NCBI GenBank assembly: GCA_905221605.1
Contig: CAJNDS010000004.1
Span: forward strand, 147,501 to 211,500
Direction of reading: 5' to 3'
Source: Symbiodinium natans
Taxonomy: Eukaryota > Sar > Dinophyceae > Suessiales > Symbiodiniaceae
DNA length: 64,000 nucleotides
In this document: positions 32,576 through 45,242 of the stretch, piece after piece
How positions within the stretch are numbered: the stretch's first letter is position 1
How the letters are laid out: each line of letters starts with the position of its first letter
Translations under genes and position numbers: made by a program
Notes under the pieces: generated by a model
Databases searched by the model: none
Seen by the model: only the letters and a program-made list of their open reading frames with translations
Told to the model about the DNA's origin: nothing

Positions 32576-33234
32576 GGGGGCATGTAACCCAACGTTCCAA
32601 AATTCTCCCTACTACTCCCTACGGCTCCCTGAGCTTCCCTGAGGCTGCCTAGGTACCTACCCCATCCTACCCCCCATGAACCCCCCCTCCGATAAGAACA
32701 CTCTAACGAAAAGCCTAAGCCCCAAGCCCTCTTCTCTGAAATATGTGGTCCCCTTTGGGTCCACTGTAATAAGGCGGCCCCTAACATTTAGGGAACCCGA
32801 AAAAGGGACCATAATCTTGAGAACGGAGCCTATAAAACCCCAACAAACCTTCAAGCTTTTGGTGAGGCAAACCCTAAACCCCCAACCCTCAACCCTAAAC
32901 ATCCCTAAACCCTCAACCCGAGGCGCAAGTCATCTCCAGCTTGCCGTGGTCCTTAAGGGAGAGATGTGGCTCGGGCTCAGGGCTTCAGCATTTTCGGGCT
33001 TCAGACTTTTGAGGGGTTTTGGGGCTTATGGTACCGTTTTTATGGGCTCTGTTTTCGGGCTTCAGAGCTTTTGGGTTGTTTTAGGGGGTTTATGACAACG
33101 GTGTTTATGGTTCCTGCTTTAGGGCCTCGGAGGTTTTAGGCCTTTTGGGGCAAGTTGAGTTGAAGCCGAGGTAGCTTGGAGGGGGCTTTCGGATGGGCTT
33201 CGGAGGACTTCAGGCCACAGCGGGCGCTCAGGTT

Positions 33235-33385
33235 TCTCTTAAGGGGTATAAGGAGGGACCTTATTCCCCCATGTAACCCCTGTATGTAGCTTATATAGTC
33301 CCCATATACCTAAATAGCCCCTAAATAGCCCTGAAATAATCCTTAAGGTCCCCTATCAGGGTCCCTCCTTTAGTCCCTTGATTTT
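33235..33385. mobile_element. Hairpin element, family E copy 2 (inverted)
   Basis: Its reverse complement aligns with 18419-18583, including both ends (TAAGGAGGGACC and AGGGTCCCTCCTTTAGTCCC). Confidence 0.85.
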
Positions 33386-33900
33386 CCCAACTCTGGCTCA
33401 GCTCATGTCATACTCGCATGGGCCTCTTCAAGACCCCATTTCTGTTGTGTACAAAACCTTAAGGCTAAATTAATGGTTTTACCCTATGCTGGTTCTTAAA
33501 GACCCTACCCTGAGCCCGGAACCCCAAGACCCTAAACTAGAAAACTTAGCCCTAAACCCCTATAGGGCCTGGGTAAACGCCAAACCCGAAACCCTAAACG
33601 CTAAACTTGGGTTGTAGGATGTCGAGGTTTAGGGGCTCAACACCCCCAGCACACCCCCTCCAAGCCCTGCACCAGCGCTTCGGGATAGAAGCGCATGAAG
33701 CCGGTTTCCATGTGCCTAGGGTTTAGGGTTTATAGGGTTTATAGGGTTTATAGGGTTTAGGGGTGTGGGACGCAAGCAAAGATCCAGGCGTTTCCGCTTA
33801 GTTAACCCTTGATCTTGAAGGTTTGGGGTTTAGGCGGTTTAGGGTTTAGCGTCACGAGTTCCTTTCTGGACCATCACCCTGGCGACCCTACAAATGCAGA

Positions 33901-33936
33901 GTGCTGCCTCGCCACGTGGTGTTGGCGAGGCAGCAC
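33901..33936. other. Perfect 14 base inverted repeat (stem-loop)
   Basis: GTGCTGCCTCGCCA and TGGCGAGGCAGCAC are separated by eight bases containing CACGTG-like sequence. GAGGCAG recurs at 33954. It is the only perfect GC-rich hairpin of this kind noted outside the element families. Confidence 0.85.
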
Positions 33937-35766
33937 GATTTCTTGAGGCAGAACGTTTGTTGAGGTGGCATGCATACGGCATCCCCAGATATTGAGGGTT
34001 TAGGGTTTAGGGTTTATAGGGTTTAGGGTTTAGGGTTCAGGGTTTAGGGTCATGCGTTCCGGGGGCTTCCACCATGCGCTGCCTCACGATTCTGCATCCC
34101 GAAACAGCTAGACCAAAGCCCAAGCCATTCGAGCGCATCCTGCGATACTACCATTCTCAAGGTTTATGGTTTAGGGTTTAGGGTTTAGGGTTTAGGACCC
34201 TGCAAGCCCAAGGTTGAGGCACTAGAGCCTGTTCCAAACGACCGCCCCACCCCCCCTGCACATTTCTGAGCCCTCCACCTCAGTAGGGGTGTAGGGTTTG
34301 GGGTTTAGGGTTTTGGGTTTCGGAGGATTCAAGGCACGCCCTTTTGGGATTAGACTTCAAACAGCCTGAGGACTCCTGGAGCTACACGAGAAGCCCTCAA
34401 AGGCATTAATGAAACCCTAAACCCTAAACCCCAAACCCTAAACCCTAAACCCCAAACCCCAAACCCTAAACCCCAAACCCAAATCATTTGCTGGAACTTG
34501 AGGGGGAGTGGAGGAGCGAACTCCTGTAAATGCTGCAGAATCCCCCCCCCCCCCACACACGAGCTGGGCCTGGGTCGAGAAGGCCCGGGTGCCCCAGGGC
34601 TAAGGGTGTAGGGCTTTGGCGTTCGCTGCTTCATGCCTTGCAGCTTCGACTTCTCCAAACCCAATTGCGGAAAAACCGCGAAGCCTAAACACAAACCGAT
34701 GCCCTAAACTTTTGAAGCCACTGCCCTAAGAGCCCTAAACCAACAAGGCCGAACCCTAAAGTGTCTACAGCCACCCAGGTAAACCCTGAACCCTGAGCTC
34801 TGAATCCTAAACCCTGCACCCTCAACCTTACACCCTCCCAGCTAAAACCTGCACCAGGGTTCTGGCAGACCCTCCTTCGTCTCACGATGGCGTGCCACCG
34901 ACCTCGCGCGCGAAAGCAGCTGGGCTTAGGGTTTCGGGGGCTTAGGGTTTAGGGCTTAGGGTTTCGGGGGCTTAGGGTTTAGGGCTTAGAGTTTGGGGTT
35001 TAGAGTTTAGGGGTTTGGAGCTGCAGGCTCGAACGCGGGGTTGTAACTCTATGCCTCGAGGTACGCTTTGCTTACTGACTTGCTGGCGGCTTGTGGGGAA
35101 CGAAGGCGTGCTGACGGTAATGATTATACAGCCCTACTCCTTGCTAAACACCAGCAAGTTTGCGGGCCTTTCAGGCTTTAACAGCTGTTGGCTTTGGATG
35201 TCTTGGGGGTGGCGTGGGGGGGTGGGTCTTTCGGGCTGTCAGGGCTTTGGCTTAGGTTTAGGGTGTTATGAGCAAGGGCTTTAGGTTACAGGGTTTTCAG
35301 GACCTCTAGCTGCCCGGAGGGCTTATGGCCCCTAAACCCGAAACCCTAAACCCTAAACCCTAAACCCTAAACCCTGCAGCGAAACCGGCCTATAGGTCCA
35401 GTGCAGCTTGCGGGTGCTGTGTGGAACTGCCTGGCAGACGGACACTCCAAGCTAACTGTTTCCGTTTAGGGTTGAGGGTTGAGGGTTTAGGGCTTAGGGT
35501 TTCGGGTTTAGGGTTTAGGGTCTAGGGTTTAGGGTTTAGGGTTTGGGGTTTAGGGTTTAGGGGGGGAATTGGGGAATTGGGGAATTGGGGTCCCTGTACA
35601 ATCCCTCACTCGGCTACATAAGGGCATGTAAGATGTCCCCCGAAATTTCCTGCTAAGACCCATACCTCCCATTCTTCTGCTGCAAGGAAATGGGCCTTTC
35701 AGCTCCCGCTGGCCCTTGTTTAGGGTGTATGGGTAGTTCTCTAAGTTAGGGTCATTTCCTGAGGCC

Positions 35767-36220
35767 CTATAGAGTTTTTTCAGCTTCCAAGTGGCAGAGC
35801 TCGTAACTCAATCCATCCTTTTTTAGCGATTGTCGGGCTTCCAGCACGGCCCAGTACCACTTTTCTAGCGCAAAACCTCTTGCGCTGCGGTTGCCAACGC
35901 GGATGTCAAAAACCAGACGCCCGTCGTGCACCCGACGCACCCGACGCGTTTGCGCACTGCCCTGGTGCGGTTTGGGCGTTGTTGCTGAGCCTATTTGCGC
36001 CTGGACTCTGCACACTGCTCGTTTGGCTATTGCTAGCTCTGTCCATGTCTTCATAGCTGTGCCCCATGGCTTCATCGGATTCGCCACCCTCTTGGCTCTG
36101 CGAGGACTGCGCAGGAGTGAAAGCAGCTGAGAGCATATCAAAGCCTTTCTGTGAGTTGGCACCGCGGATTCGGAAACCCTAAACCCTAAACCCTCAGCCC
36201 TCACCCCTAACCCCTAAACC
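35767..36220 (-). CDS. Gene 3' part with a telomere-repeat intron, unknown protein
   Basis: Upstream exon (about 36310 to 36220) reads RGPVGSSGVKVRRADPANDM EVQETVQ and ends at CAG|GTTTAGGGG. The intron 36149-36219 is 71 bases, the first ~46 telomere-like, ending CAACTCACAG. Exon 36014-36148 is 45 whole codons rich in Ser, Gln, Ala and Gly (KGFDMLSAAFTPAQSSQSQE), likely disordered. A further 52 base GT-AG intron (35962-36013) would join exon 35767-35961, 64 codons (VFDIRVGNRSARGFALEKWY W) to a TAG stop. Without that second intron the frame stops at 35906. All joins are phase 0. The sequence upstream to 36480 is open in two frames. Confidence 0.6.
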
Positions 36221-36599
36221 TGAACAGTTTCCTGCACTTCCATGTCATTTGCTGGGTCTGCTCGCCTTACCTTGACCCCACTAGACCCCACCGGCCCCCT
36301 CAAGCAAACGGAAGCACGATTGATAACCCCAAATTCTTGCATAAATAAGGAAATTACCACTCCGAATGGCCTTAGCCCCAGAGCCCCGAATCCTAACAAC
36401 CTCCGCCCTGGTTCGCACTTGCCCCCGCACCTTCTCAATTACCAGCTCGTGCTCAAACGGAAACCTCCACACCAGGGCGTAGGGTTTCGGGCTTAGGGCT
36501 TCGGGCTTAAGGTTTTAAGATTGTAGGGCTTAGGGCTATGTGGGTCTCAGGATTCGAGGGGGAGGGGGCCTAGTACGAAAAGAAGTGTTGGACAAAACA

Positions 36600-36930
36600 A
36601 AGTGTAGTCGTGTATGTACATATTTACGTATATACATGTATATAAAGATGACAAAAATATGAACACACGAATGTATACCTATTGATCGATAACCAAGTAT
36701 ACAGATTTGTCGGCGCACATATACATATGCATCTATATGTACATATAAATAAATAAACAAATAAATAAACAAGCAAATAAAAATAAATATGTATGTATAT
36801 ATGTATGTATACATATACATATACATATACATATACAGATACATATACATATACATATACATATACACAAACATATACATCCACATACACATATACAAAT
36901 ATATCTATATATATATATATATATGAATAT
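36600..36930. repeat. TATACA-type microsatellite region
   Basis: ATACAT/ATAAAT repeats with a core of about 15 ATACAT units at 36805-36880 and a (TA)n run near 36910. Frames (Tyr/Ile/Val/Cys) are microsatellite translation. Confidence 0.97.
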
Positions 36931-37983
36931 ACACACGCGGTATGCGCTTGCTGCTGTTCAGTGGTATGCGCTTGTTGACGTTCAGTGGCAATACTGCCGA
37001 TCGTTCTGATGAGATGTGGCTGTGCCAAGTTCCAGGTTGCAGGGGGCCGGACTTTCGGGCTGGGGCTTGCAGGCTCTTACTCTCCTTTCGGGCCTGGGTT
37101 GTGCAGTAAGGGTTGGCTTTTGGGCTTACAGGGCTTTTGGGGCCCAGGGTCGGAGCTTGCCAACATCGGAGATGTGGAGTCAGTGCATACCGGATACGGG
37201 ATGCCAAGCCCCAACTCAAGGAAACCCGCAAGCTCCTTACCCACATCATAGGATCTCAAGGGTCACAGCCTCCCAAGACGTTGGTAACAAGAAGCCAACC
37301 CTCCCCTTCAGCACCCTCAACCCCTAAACCCCCTCTAAGCCCCGGCTAGCCCCCTAAAAACCCCACAAAGAAACCTTCAGCTGCCTCGTGAGATGTGGGG
37401 CGTATTCGCCCACGCCCTCGCCGACCCAGGTTCCCTGGGGCTTGGGATTCAAGGTCTCCCCCTGAAATTGAGGGATTAGGGATTAGGGTTTGGGGTGTGA
37501 GGTTTAGGCTTTAGGGTTTAGGGCTTGGGCACCGCCATCGTTGCCCTCACCAAGGTGCCAGGGTTGCCCCCGCCAGGGTGTTGGTTCCGCCAGGGTTGGT
37601 TTCCGCCCCCGGCCAAGTTACTCGCGGCAAGCCGTGAAAAGAACAGGTAGACCCAAAGTTTCTTCCCATGCGTCTGCTTAAGCGACAAGGGCGGAGTTTG
37701 AGGCATATTCATCACACTCACTCACACACCCACCAGCAAGTTGCCCCCACCAAGGGTTGCCCTGCCCCAGGTTGCAGTCCCCCTTTGAAGGGTTGCCCCC
37801 GTTCCAGGTTGCCCGTGAAACCACTGCCAGTCCAGGGTGGTTGATCCTAAACCCTAAACCCTAAACGCTAAACCCTTATAAACCCTAAACCCTAAGCCCT
37901 AAACAGGGTTGCTCACCAGGGCTCCCACCATCCGAACAAGCTGTTCGGGGGGGGGGGGGGTTCTTCGAGGATCCTGAATCCCA

Positions 37984-38118
37984 CCCTAAACCCTAAACCC
38001 TAAACCCTAAACCCTAAACCCTAAACCCTAAACCCTAAACCCTAAACCCTAAACCCTAAACCCTAAACCCTAAACCCTAAACCCTAAACCCTAAACCCTA
38101 AACCCTAAACCCTAAACC
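37984..38118 (-). repeat. Near-perfect CCCTAAA array, ~19 units
   Basis: Long perfect array. Region 38120-39720 contains G-rich variants and weakly open frames (for example plus 39180-39330, ADGQVPYTLALHLAVRRRRL) that could be exons but were not joined. Confidence 0.95.
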
Positions 38119-39837
38119 AAACCCGAAAAAACCCAAAGCCTCGAGGTGCTCCATGATCTCCAGCGGCTTCCTCCTTGCAAGGGGCTTGGCTTGCCCCCTG
38201 GGTGTAAGGTTTAGGTTTTGGGGTTTGGGGTGGAGGGTTTGGGGTTTAGGGGGTTTAGGGTTTGGGGTTTACGGTTTAGTGTTTGGGGCTTCAGGTTTGG
38301 GGTTTGGGGTTTAGGGCTAGGGGCTACGGGGTGCTAGAGCGCTAGGGTTCATGTTAGGGTTTGAGGTTTGGGGTTTTCGGGTGATTTCTAGGGACTTCCA
38401 GCGCCCTCAACCTACTTAACCGTAGGTCGGGGCGGTTGGGGTGTAGGGCTTTGGGGCGTTAAGGCCTTGAAGGCTCAGGCATCTTCTATTTACCGAGCCA
38501 GAAACCGGAGGGGTGGTTCAGGGTTTAGGGGTTTAGGGCTTGCCAGCGTTCTCCCCGCAACGCCCGTCCAGCAAAACACACGAAACAGACTACGCCTCGG
38601 TATGCCCTGCAAAAGCAGGGGGTCATCCACGATGATGTCCCCGGATCTGAGTGGAGCGGTTTGTGGCGTTGGGATGGGGATTCTGCGGTGGTGTGGGACG
38701 TCTGGCTAAGAATTTGGGCTTAAGGTTCAATTGGGTTCTGGTTGTGAGGTTTAGGGGTAGGGTTTAGAGCTTTATGGCTTCAGGGTTCACCTGCGTGGGG
38801 CTTCTAGGTCTTTAATCTTAGCGCATCAAATTGCCCACGTCTCTTGCGGATCTCGCCACTGCATTCGGTTGGCCCTCTCCAGCCCTGAAGAACATTCCAA
38901 GATGAGATCCTCTTCAACCCAAAAAGGGAACACATGTGTATTCCCCAAAATAGGGGTACCCCCTTTATACCCCCACATAAATATCGAATCCATTTATAAG
39001 GGACCCCCCAAAGGAAACCCCCATATCCCACTGGCCTACCCAGTCCACCTGAGTAATGGATCCTTGTTTCAAGGCCGTCATTCTAGGAGCGCGGCATCAT
39101 GGCAGCCAAAGTTCGGCAGATCTCCCGCAAGTCGTTGCAATCGCTGGGAGCGTGATCTACTGAGGGTTGAAAAAGATTGGAGGTGGTGTATGGCTGGGCA
39201 ACTTCCGGGTGCAGAATTTATGCGCAGATGGGCAGGTACCCTACACCCTGGCCCTTCACCTGGCAGTGCGGCGGCGCCGTCTCTGTGAGCCATCTCAGCT
39301 GCAGTTTACGGAAGATATTCTGAAGCCGGGTGCCCCAAGAAACCTTTCCTTTGCTGGCCCCTTATATCAACACTCTAAACAGAATGTGTGTAGACACGAG
39401 CTTCTTAAAGCCAAGGGAAATAAATATCTCCGAGCCCGAAACCTGTTTCGGGCTCTCTGGGGTGCACCTCGGCCGTGAACCCGGGATGCAGGCAGGCATT
39501 TGTCCAGGGTTTAGGAGATTTAGGACAGTTCCAGGAGTTTAGGGTTTTGGGTGTTTAGGGTGCCACGCAATACTTGGAAGGTTCTGATCCATTGTACGGT
39601 ATACAGTTCCTTCTCGGGCTCGCGGTCGCGAATATTTCTCGAGAGTATGTAGTGCGCTACCCTGAGGAGGCTACATAAGACTCAGACCAAGTGTCATCGG
39701 GGCAGGTGGTTCCTCCTTCGGAAGGTAACCCTAAACCCTAAACCCTAAACCCTAAACCTACAAACCTCAACGCCAGCCTCAGCCCAAAACCACCTCAATC
39801 CCTTCACCCTCTGCCCTTAACCGCCTGCAAACCCTAA

Positions 39838-40106
39838 ACTAAACCCTAAACCCTAAACCCTAAACCCTAAACCCTAAACCCTAAACCCTAAACCCTAAAC
39901 CCTAAACCCTAAACCCTAAACCCTGAACCCTGAACCCTGAACCCTGAACCCTGAACCCTGAACCCTGAACCCTGAACCCTGAACCCTGAACCCTGAACCC
40001 TGAACCCTGAACCGTGAACCGTGAACCCTGAACCCTAAACCCTAAACCCTAAACCCTAAACCCTGAACCCTGAACCCTGAACCCTGAACCCTGAACCCTG
40101 AACCCT
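39838..40106 (-). repeat. Telomere array with alternating CCCTAAA and CCCTGAA blocks
   Basis: A block of CCCTAAA passes to about 15 CCCTGAA units, two CCGTGAA units, back to CCCTAAA, then CCCTGAA again. The blockwise pattern indicates tandem copying of variant units rather than random decay. Confidence 0.97.
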
Positions 40107-41377
40107 AACCCCCCTACACCCCCTAAACCCTGAACCTTTGTCTCCCAGATGGCGTGACGCCGCATCACTCGCAGATTTGAGTGCGAGGGTCACACCTCGG
40201 CATGGCTGAGCTGGGCTGAGCTTTCTACTGAGGGTTAATGAGGTTTAGGTCAGGTTTTAGGGTTTAGGGTTTAGGGTTAGGGTTTAGGGTTGAGGGTTTA
40301 GGGTTTAGGGTTTAGGTTTAGGGTTTAGGGTTTAGGGCTCAGGGGTTGCCAGGGTCCAGGGCAAAAAAAGAAACAGGCCTTCCCCACGCCTGCAATTCTT
40401 CATGCAGTTCCTTCTGGCTAGACCTTGAAAGCCAGCATGCCCATGGACTTCTTAGGGATTCTGGGTTTTAGGTGTTGAACCCCTAACCAAGAACTTGGCG
40501 GGGTCAGTCAACCTTCACATGTCTTCTACGAGATTGTAATGAGTCCTCAGCTACTCCACTGTACATGGTGAGGTTACATCCGTGGTCGTCTCCCCCAAGC
40601 AAAGGCAAGCGGCAGCGACTTTTACATCTTCTTCCCCCCCCCCCCAGCGACTGCAACGATCGAAACAGACTGGCAGCGACTAGGGCCATTGGGAGTATGT
40701 CAGGATCTCCCCTGCCCCATCGTGGCTTTTGCTCGAACAGAACACTTATGCCCCTTGCAATGCGCACCATGGACTAAGCCCTAAGCCCTAAGCCCTAACC
40801 CTGAACCCTGAACCCTGAACCCTGAACCCCCGTCCCAAACCCGAAATCCGAAACCCGAAACCTGAAACCCTAAACCCTAAACCCCAAACCCTAAACCCTA
40901 AACCCAACACAAGTAGGCACCAGCTCTCAAGGTCAGAGCCGCCACATGCTATGCTCTGGGAGACGGACTTGGACCGCAGGTAGTCTCGTGTGGCTTTATC
41001 CAGGATGCCGTCAGAATTCTCCGCCTCAGGGTTTAGGGTTTAGGGTTTAGGGTTTAGGGTTTAGGGTTTAGGGCTTAGGGCTTAGGGCTGAGGGCTGAGG
41101 GTTTGGGGGGGGGGGGGGAGGGAGGAGCTCTGAGCTTCGGAAAATGGCAGTCTGATTGCGGCGGGTTTAGGGTACAACGGCCCCTGCTGAAGAAATCCTA
41201 CCTTCTCTGCTGGGAGTGTTCAGCCAAACCGAAGGATTCCTTCCACAAGTGCCTTTCCCTGAACACGCGTTCCCCAAACCCTAATTAAACCCAAACCCTA
41301 AACCCTAAACCCTGAACCCTAAACCCTAAACCCTCAACCTGCCCGAAACCCACCTAAGCCCTAAGCTGTAAACAGCC

Positions 41378-41818
41378 TCAGGCAGTGACTCCTAGGTCGT
41401 CACGCCGCTGGTTGAGTAGGCTGGGGAGCGGCAGCCCAGTGCCCTTTAGCCGCTCTGCCTGGCTTTGCTTGGAGGTTCATGGTACTTATTAACCATAACT
41501 GTACTTATAACCCACTCCCCTTAAGTGCCCTAATATGGATACAAGTACAGTTACGAGTACAGCTACAATTGGCGAATAAGTACCATGAACCTCCAAGTGG
41601 GCGTGAGGGGCACTCTTAGGGTTGGGCTTTGCTTGGGGATCCGACGTTAGTGTATGGGATCCTACACGACCCCTCATCCTAAATGATGTAGTCATACCCT
41701 CTCGAACCTTAAACTTGAGCGGTCTAGCAACAGCTTTTTGGGAGTGCATGGCTCCTGGCCGAAGAGCACAGGGCGGGCAGCTGCAGCAAGCTCCAATGTG
41801 GGCGTAACATTCCCTCAT
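41378..41818 (-). CDS. Possible complete two-exon gene split by a family D element
   Basis: Exon 41591-41818 starts with ATG and reads 76 codons with an early Cys cluster (GACCSCPPC) and basic middle (ARPLKFKVREGMTTSFRMRG), ending PHAHLE. Exon 41378-41467 reads 29 codons (QSQAERLKGTGLPLPSLLNQ...) to a TGA stop. Both borders are phase 0, and the excised 123 bases are a family D element. That gives 105 residues. The ATG follows a short CCCTAAA stretch, so more 5' exons are possible. Function unknown. Confidence 0.6.
41468..41590 (-). mobile_element. Family D inverted-repeat element, intact, acting as an intron
   Basis: Terminal repeats CTTGGAGGTTCATGGTACTT and AAGTACCATGAACCTCCAAG are complete. 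On the minus strand the donor GTTCATGG is seven bases inside the element and the acceptor is its last two bases. The element thereby supplies the codons for Leu-Glu at the exon end. Confidence 0.85.
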
Positions 41819-42594
41819 ATCCCACCCTAAACCCTAAAAACCCTAAGCCCTAAACCCTAGGGCATCGTGAAGTGAGCAAATCGTAGCTGAACGGGATCTA
41901 TTCCTCATCTCGGCTTCCTAGACCCTAAACCCTAAACCCTAAACCCTAAACCCTAAACCCTAAACCCTAAACCCTAAACCCTAAACCCTAAACCCTAAAC
42001 CCTAAACCCTAAACCCTGCCCCCTCGGAACTCAGAAACGCCTCACATGAGCTGGCGAGGCATAGGCTTTGGCTTATAAAGTATGCTCAGACTCCTGGATG
42101 TTTTACGCGCCTTACGCTTCCTTCAGCCCTTTTAGGAACTAAAGCCCTAAACCCTGAACCCTAAACCTGAACTCTAAACCCCTAAGCGCTGAACCCAAAA
42201 CCCTGTGCAAGCTCAAGTCCCAAACCCTGCATCCCAAAGCCGCCCACGAAGCCACTAAGGCCATGACGGTTTAGGGTTTAGGAACCCTAGAAGTCACAAA
42301 GGCTCAAGCACCCCTGCTGTCCTGTTGCTCTAGAACCTGCTCCTCGTAGGGCGTCGGGTCCTGTTTGGGGTTTAAGGTTTAGGGTTTGGGTTTAGTGCCC
42401 CCTGCCCCCGACTCAAGGCCCTCCCCCTACCCCCCTGGCTCAACCCCCTACCGACAAGAAAGCTCCTACATTGTTCGGCGGTCTTCCATGCAACTCCATG
42501 GCTAGGGAAGCTCTTGATCTAGGCTACTCTTAAGGTTTCGGGTCCAACAGGCTTACAGGGGTTTAGTTTCGGAGGTTTCGCTTCGGTATCTGCG

Positions 42595-42620
42595 CCCCCC
42601 CCCCCCCCCCCCCCCCCCTC
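42595..42620. repeat. Poly-C tract
   Basis: About 24 C in a row. Together with poly-G/C at 13524, 22811, 37948, 47040, 47478-47560 and 47853-47878 it shows how often long G/C runs occur here. Confidence 0.95.
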
Positions 42621-42823
42621 TGTCTGTGATTCATGGTGGGTTTAGGGTTTAGGGCTAGCTTCAACCTCTCCCTTGTGTGATTCGTGGTTCAGCTGGCGGG
42701 TTTGGGCGGGGGCTCACCTGGGCGCCTCCCCCCCTCTGCTGCCGGATCCAGCATTCCTGACCAAGTGGGCCCTGGTGCAAGCAAATGTCCGGGCGCCGGC
42801 CAGGGGCTTCAGGCTTCCCTTTG

Positions 42824-43018
42824 TCATCGATTCTTTACGGTCTCGCTCCTGTGCCAACGGTAAACGACTTTCGTGAACGACTTGCATATCATTCGGCCGC
42901 CCTGGGCAACTTCAGCAGCTACCTGATCAGAGGCCAACGCTGATTGCTGCGACACCCGTGCGGCCAAACTTTTGGTCAGACCCAGCGCCAGAACAAATCG
43001 TGGCGGGGGGTTATTCAA
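42824..43018 (-). CDS. Possible exon, Ala-rich helix-like peptide
   Basis: The minus strand reads RFVLALGLTKSLAARVSQQS and DQVAAEVAQGGRMICKSF, then more basic sequence. It lies directly after a CCCTAAA-type array (43022-43075 on plus). Splice borders are not clear; a plus-strand frame overlaps the right part. Confidence 0.3.
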   Translation of the reverse strand: MNNPPPRFVLALGLTKSLAARVSQQSALASDQVAAEVAQGGRMICKSFTKVVYRWHRSETVKNR

Positions 43019-45242
43019 CTTTATTCGACCCCTAAACCCTAAACCCTAAACCCAAAACCCTACACCCTAAACCCTAAACCCCAATTAAGTCCTAAACCCT
43101 AACCCTAACCGCAAAACCACCTCAACAGGAGGGGCTTCAGGGGGCCCCGAGGATCCCGAAGGCACCAGCCACCAAAACGACCAGCGCAAACCCACAGAAG
43201 CAGGGTTTAGGGTTTAGGGTCTAGGGTTTAGGGTTTAGAGTTTAGAGTTTAGGGTTTAGGGTTTAGAGTTTAGCGGTCGGGGCTCTGCTGATGCAAAGTC
43301 AGCACGGTATACTCGCTCACGAGCTACTTCAGCCATGGAAACGGCACAACTTCAACTAGGCTAACCAATAATGAACCAAGTGCCTTCTTGCTTAATGGGG
43401 TTCATGATGCTCATATAGGGATCCTAACCCTTAAAGAATGGGAAGGTCACCACTACCGAGCAGCCTAGTCAACAAACTGGGGAATGATCCGAAAGCCCAA
43501 GTCTTAACATCCGAACACAACAGCCCACAAGGTACCTAAGCCCCCAAACTCTGTGAACCTGAAGAACTGACAAAGTTTTTTGGTAGATGAAAGTTTGGGT
43601 TCAAGCATCCTGCACCAAACAAAAAAAACAGGACCCACACCCAAGCCCGCCCCTCCCCCGGCCTTCCCCGTGCTAAGTGCGTCGTACAGCGCCGGGCCAA
43701 ATTGGTCGAGCGGCGACCTCCCCATCCCCCCCCCCCCGCCGGCCCCCCAAAAGGAAACAAGCCAACAACATCCTGACAACTCCACTCTCACACCCTAAAA
43801 CCATGCAGACCTAAGCCCTCTCTGAAACTAACAACTCCTCAACCCGAAATCCCAAACCGACCTAACTGAAGCTTCCAAAGCATTCAGCCTCCGCTGGCTC
43901 TGTCTTGTTTCGGCAACTTAACGTTCCGTAACAGGGTTTAGGGTTTAGGGTTTATAAGGTTAAGTTTAGTTTCGGGGCTGAGGGTTCAGGAATTCGGTTC
44001 ACGGCTTGAAATCAAAAAAGCTTGGGGCTCCAAAGTGTTGGCAACTGGCAGTTGTGCAACTGGAAGTTGAGCTTGGGTTTGGGGTTTAGGGTTTAGGGTT
44101 TAGGGTTTAGAGGTTAGTGTTGAGGGTTTAGGGTTGAGGCTGGCGAAATAGCAGGGATGGGAGTGGCGATGCATGCCTGGTTCCACGCTGCTTTTGGAGC
44201 TGGCCCCGAACCCTAAACACTAAACCCTAAACCCTAAACCCTAAACCCCTCAACCCCTCAACCCCAAAACCTCACGACCCTAAGCACCAAATCCCGCAGG
44301 TGAGGATTGTTGGGTGCCTTAAGGCTGGGTGTTTGGAGCGACTTTGCCACCAAACATGAGGGTAAAGTACATATCAAACCTCTACCTCCCCCCTCCCCCA
44401 ACCCCCAGACCCCCAAAACCCTCATAGCCCTAAACCCCTAAACCCCAAGCCCTAAACCCTAAACCCCAAACCCTACTCCCTGCCCACGCCAGGAGATCTT
44501 AGCCCCGCACTCGCCGAAGAAAAGGGCCCTTTGCCGATTGCGTAAGACGGGAACCAGGTCCCAGCCAAGGGCTAAGCGCACGGCCTCTGGCTGGGCTGTC
44601 GGGTGTAGGGGCTAGCTGGGGTTTAGGATTTAGGGTTTAGGGCTCGGGGTAAGGGTTTGGGGTTTAGGGTTTGGGGTTTAGGGTCTAGGATTGAGGGCTT
44701 AGTGGTTTAGGGTTTAGGGCTTGCTGCTGCCACGGGGTATATATTTGGGAGTGAGGGATTGTGTGATAGTGGTGGAGGGATGCCTTTCATATGCCTTCCC
44801 CAGAGATACCTCGAATTCGAGCAGTACCATTCTTCACCCCAAAACCCGAAACCCAAAAAGCAACACCTCCTAATGATCATACTATCTTTCTTCACTCCTC
44901 GCCCTTATCCCGAAAACTCCCGAAGTGTGCCTTACATACCTCGACGCCCTTGTCTAACCCAACAATCCCAAACCCAAAGCCGCAAAACCCTAAACCCTAA
45001 ACCCTAAACCCTAAACCCTAAACCCTAAACCCTAAACCCTAAACCCTAAACCCTAAACCCTAAACCCTAAACCCTAAACCCTAAACCCCACACCTAACCC
45101 GACCTCCAGCCGCCGACGATTCTCCCCAAAGTCGGACGAGCCTACGGGCAGGCGACGGCGGTTGGGGCGCTTGGACTTTGGGGCCTGAAGCTTATAGGGT
45201 TTAGGGTTTAGGGTTTTGGGGTTTAGGGTTTAGGGTTTGGGG

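Noticed and set aside
36536-37028. Tyr/Ile/Val-rich open frames on both strands
   Set aside because: They are translations of the ATACAT microsatellite.
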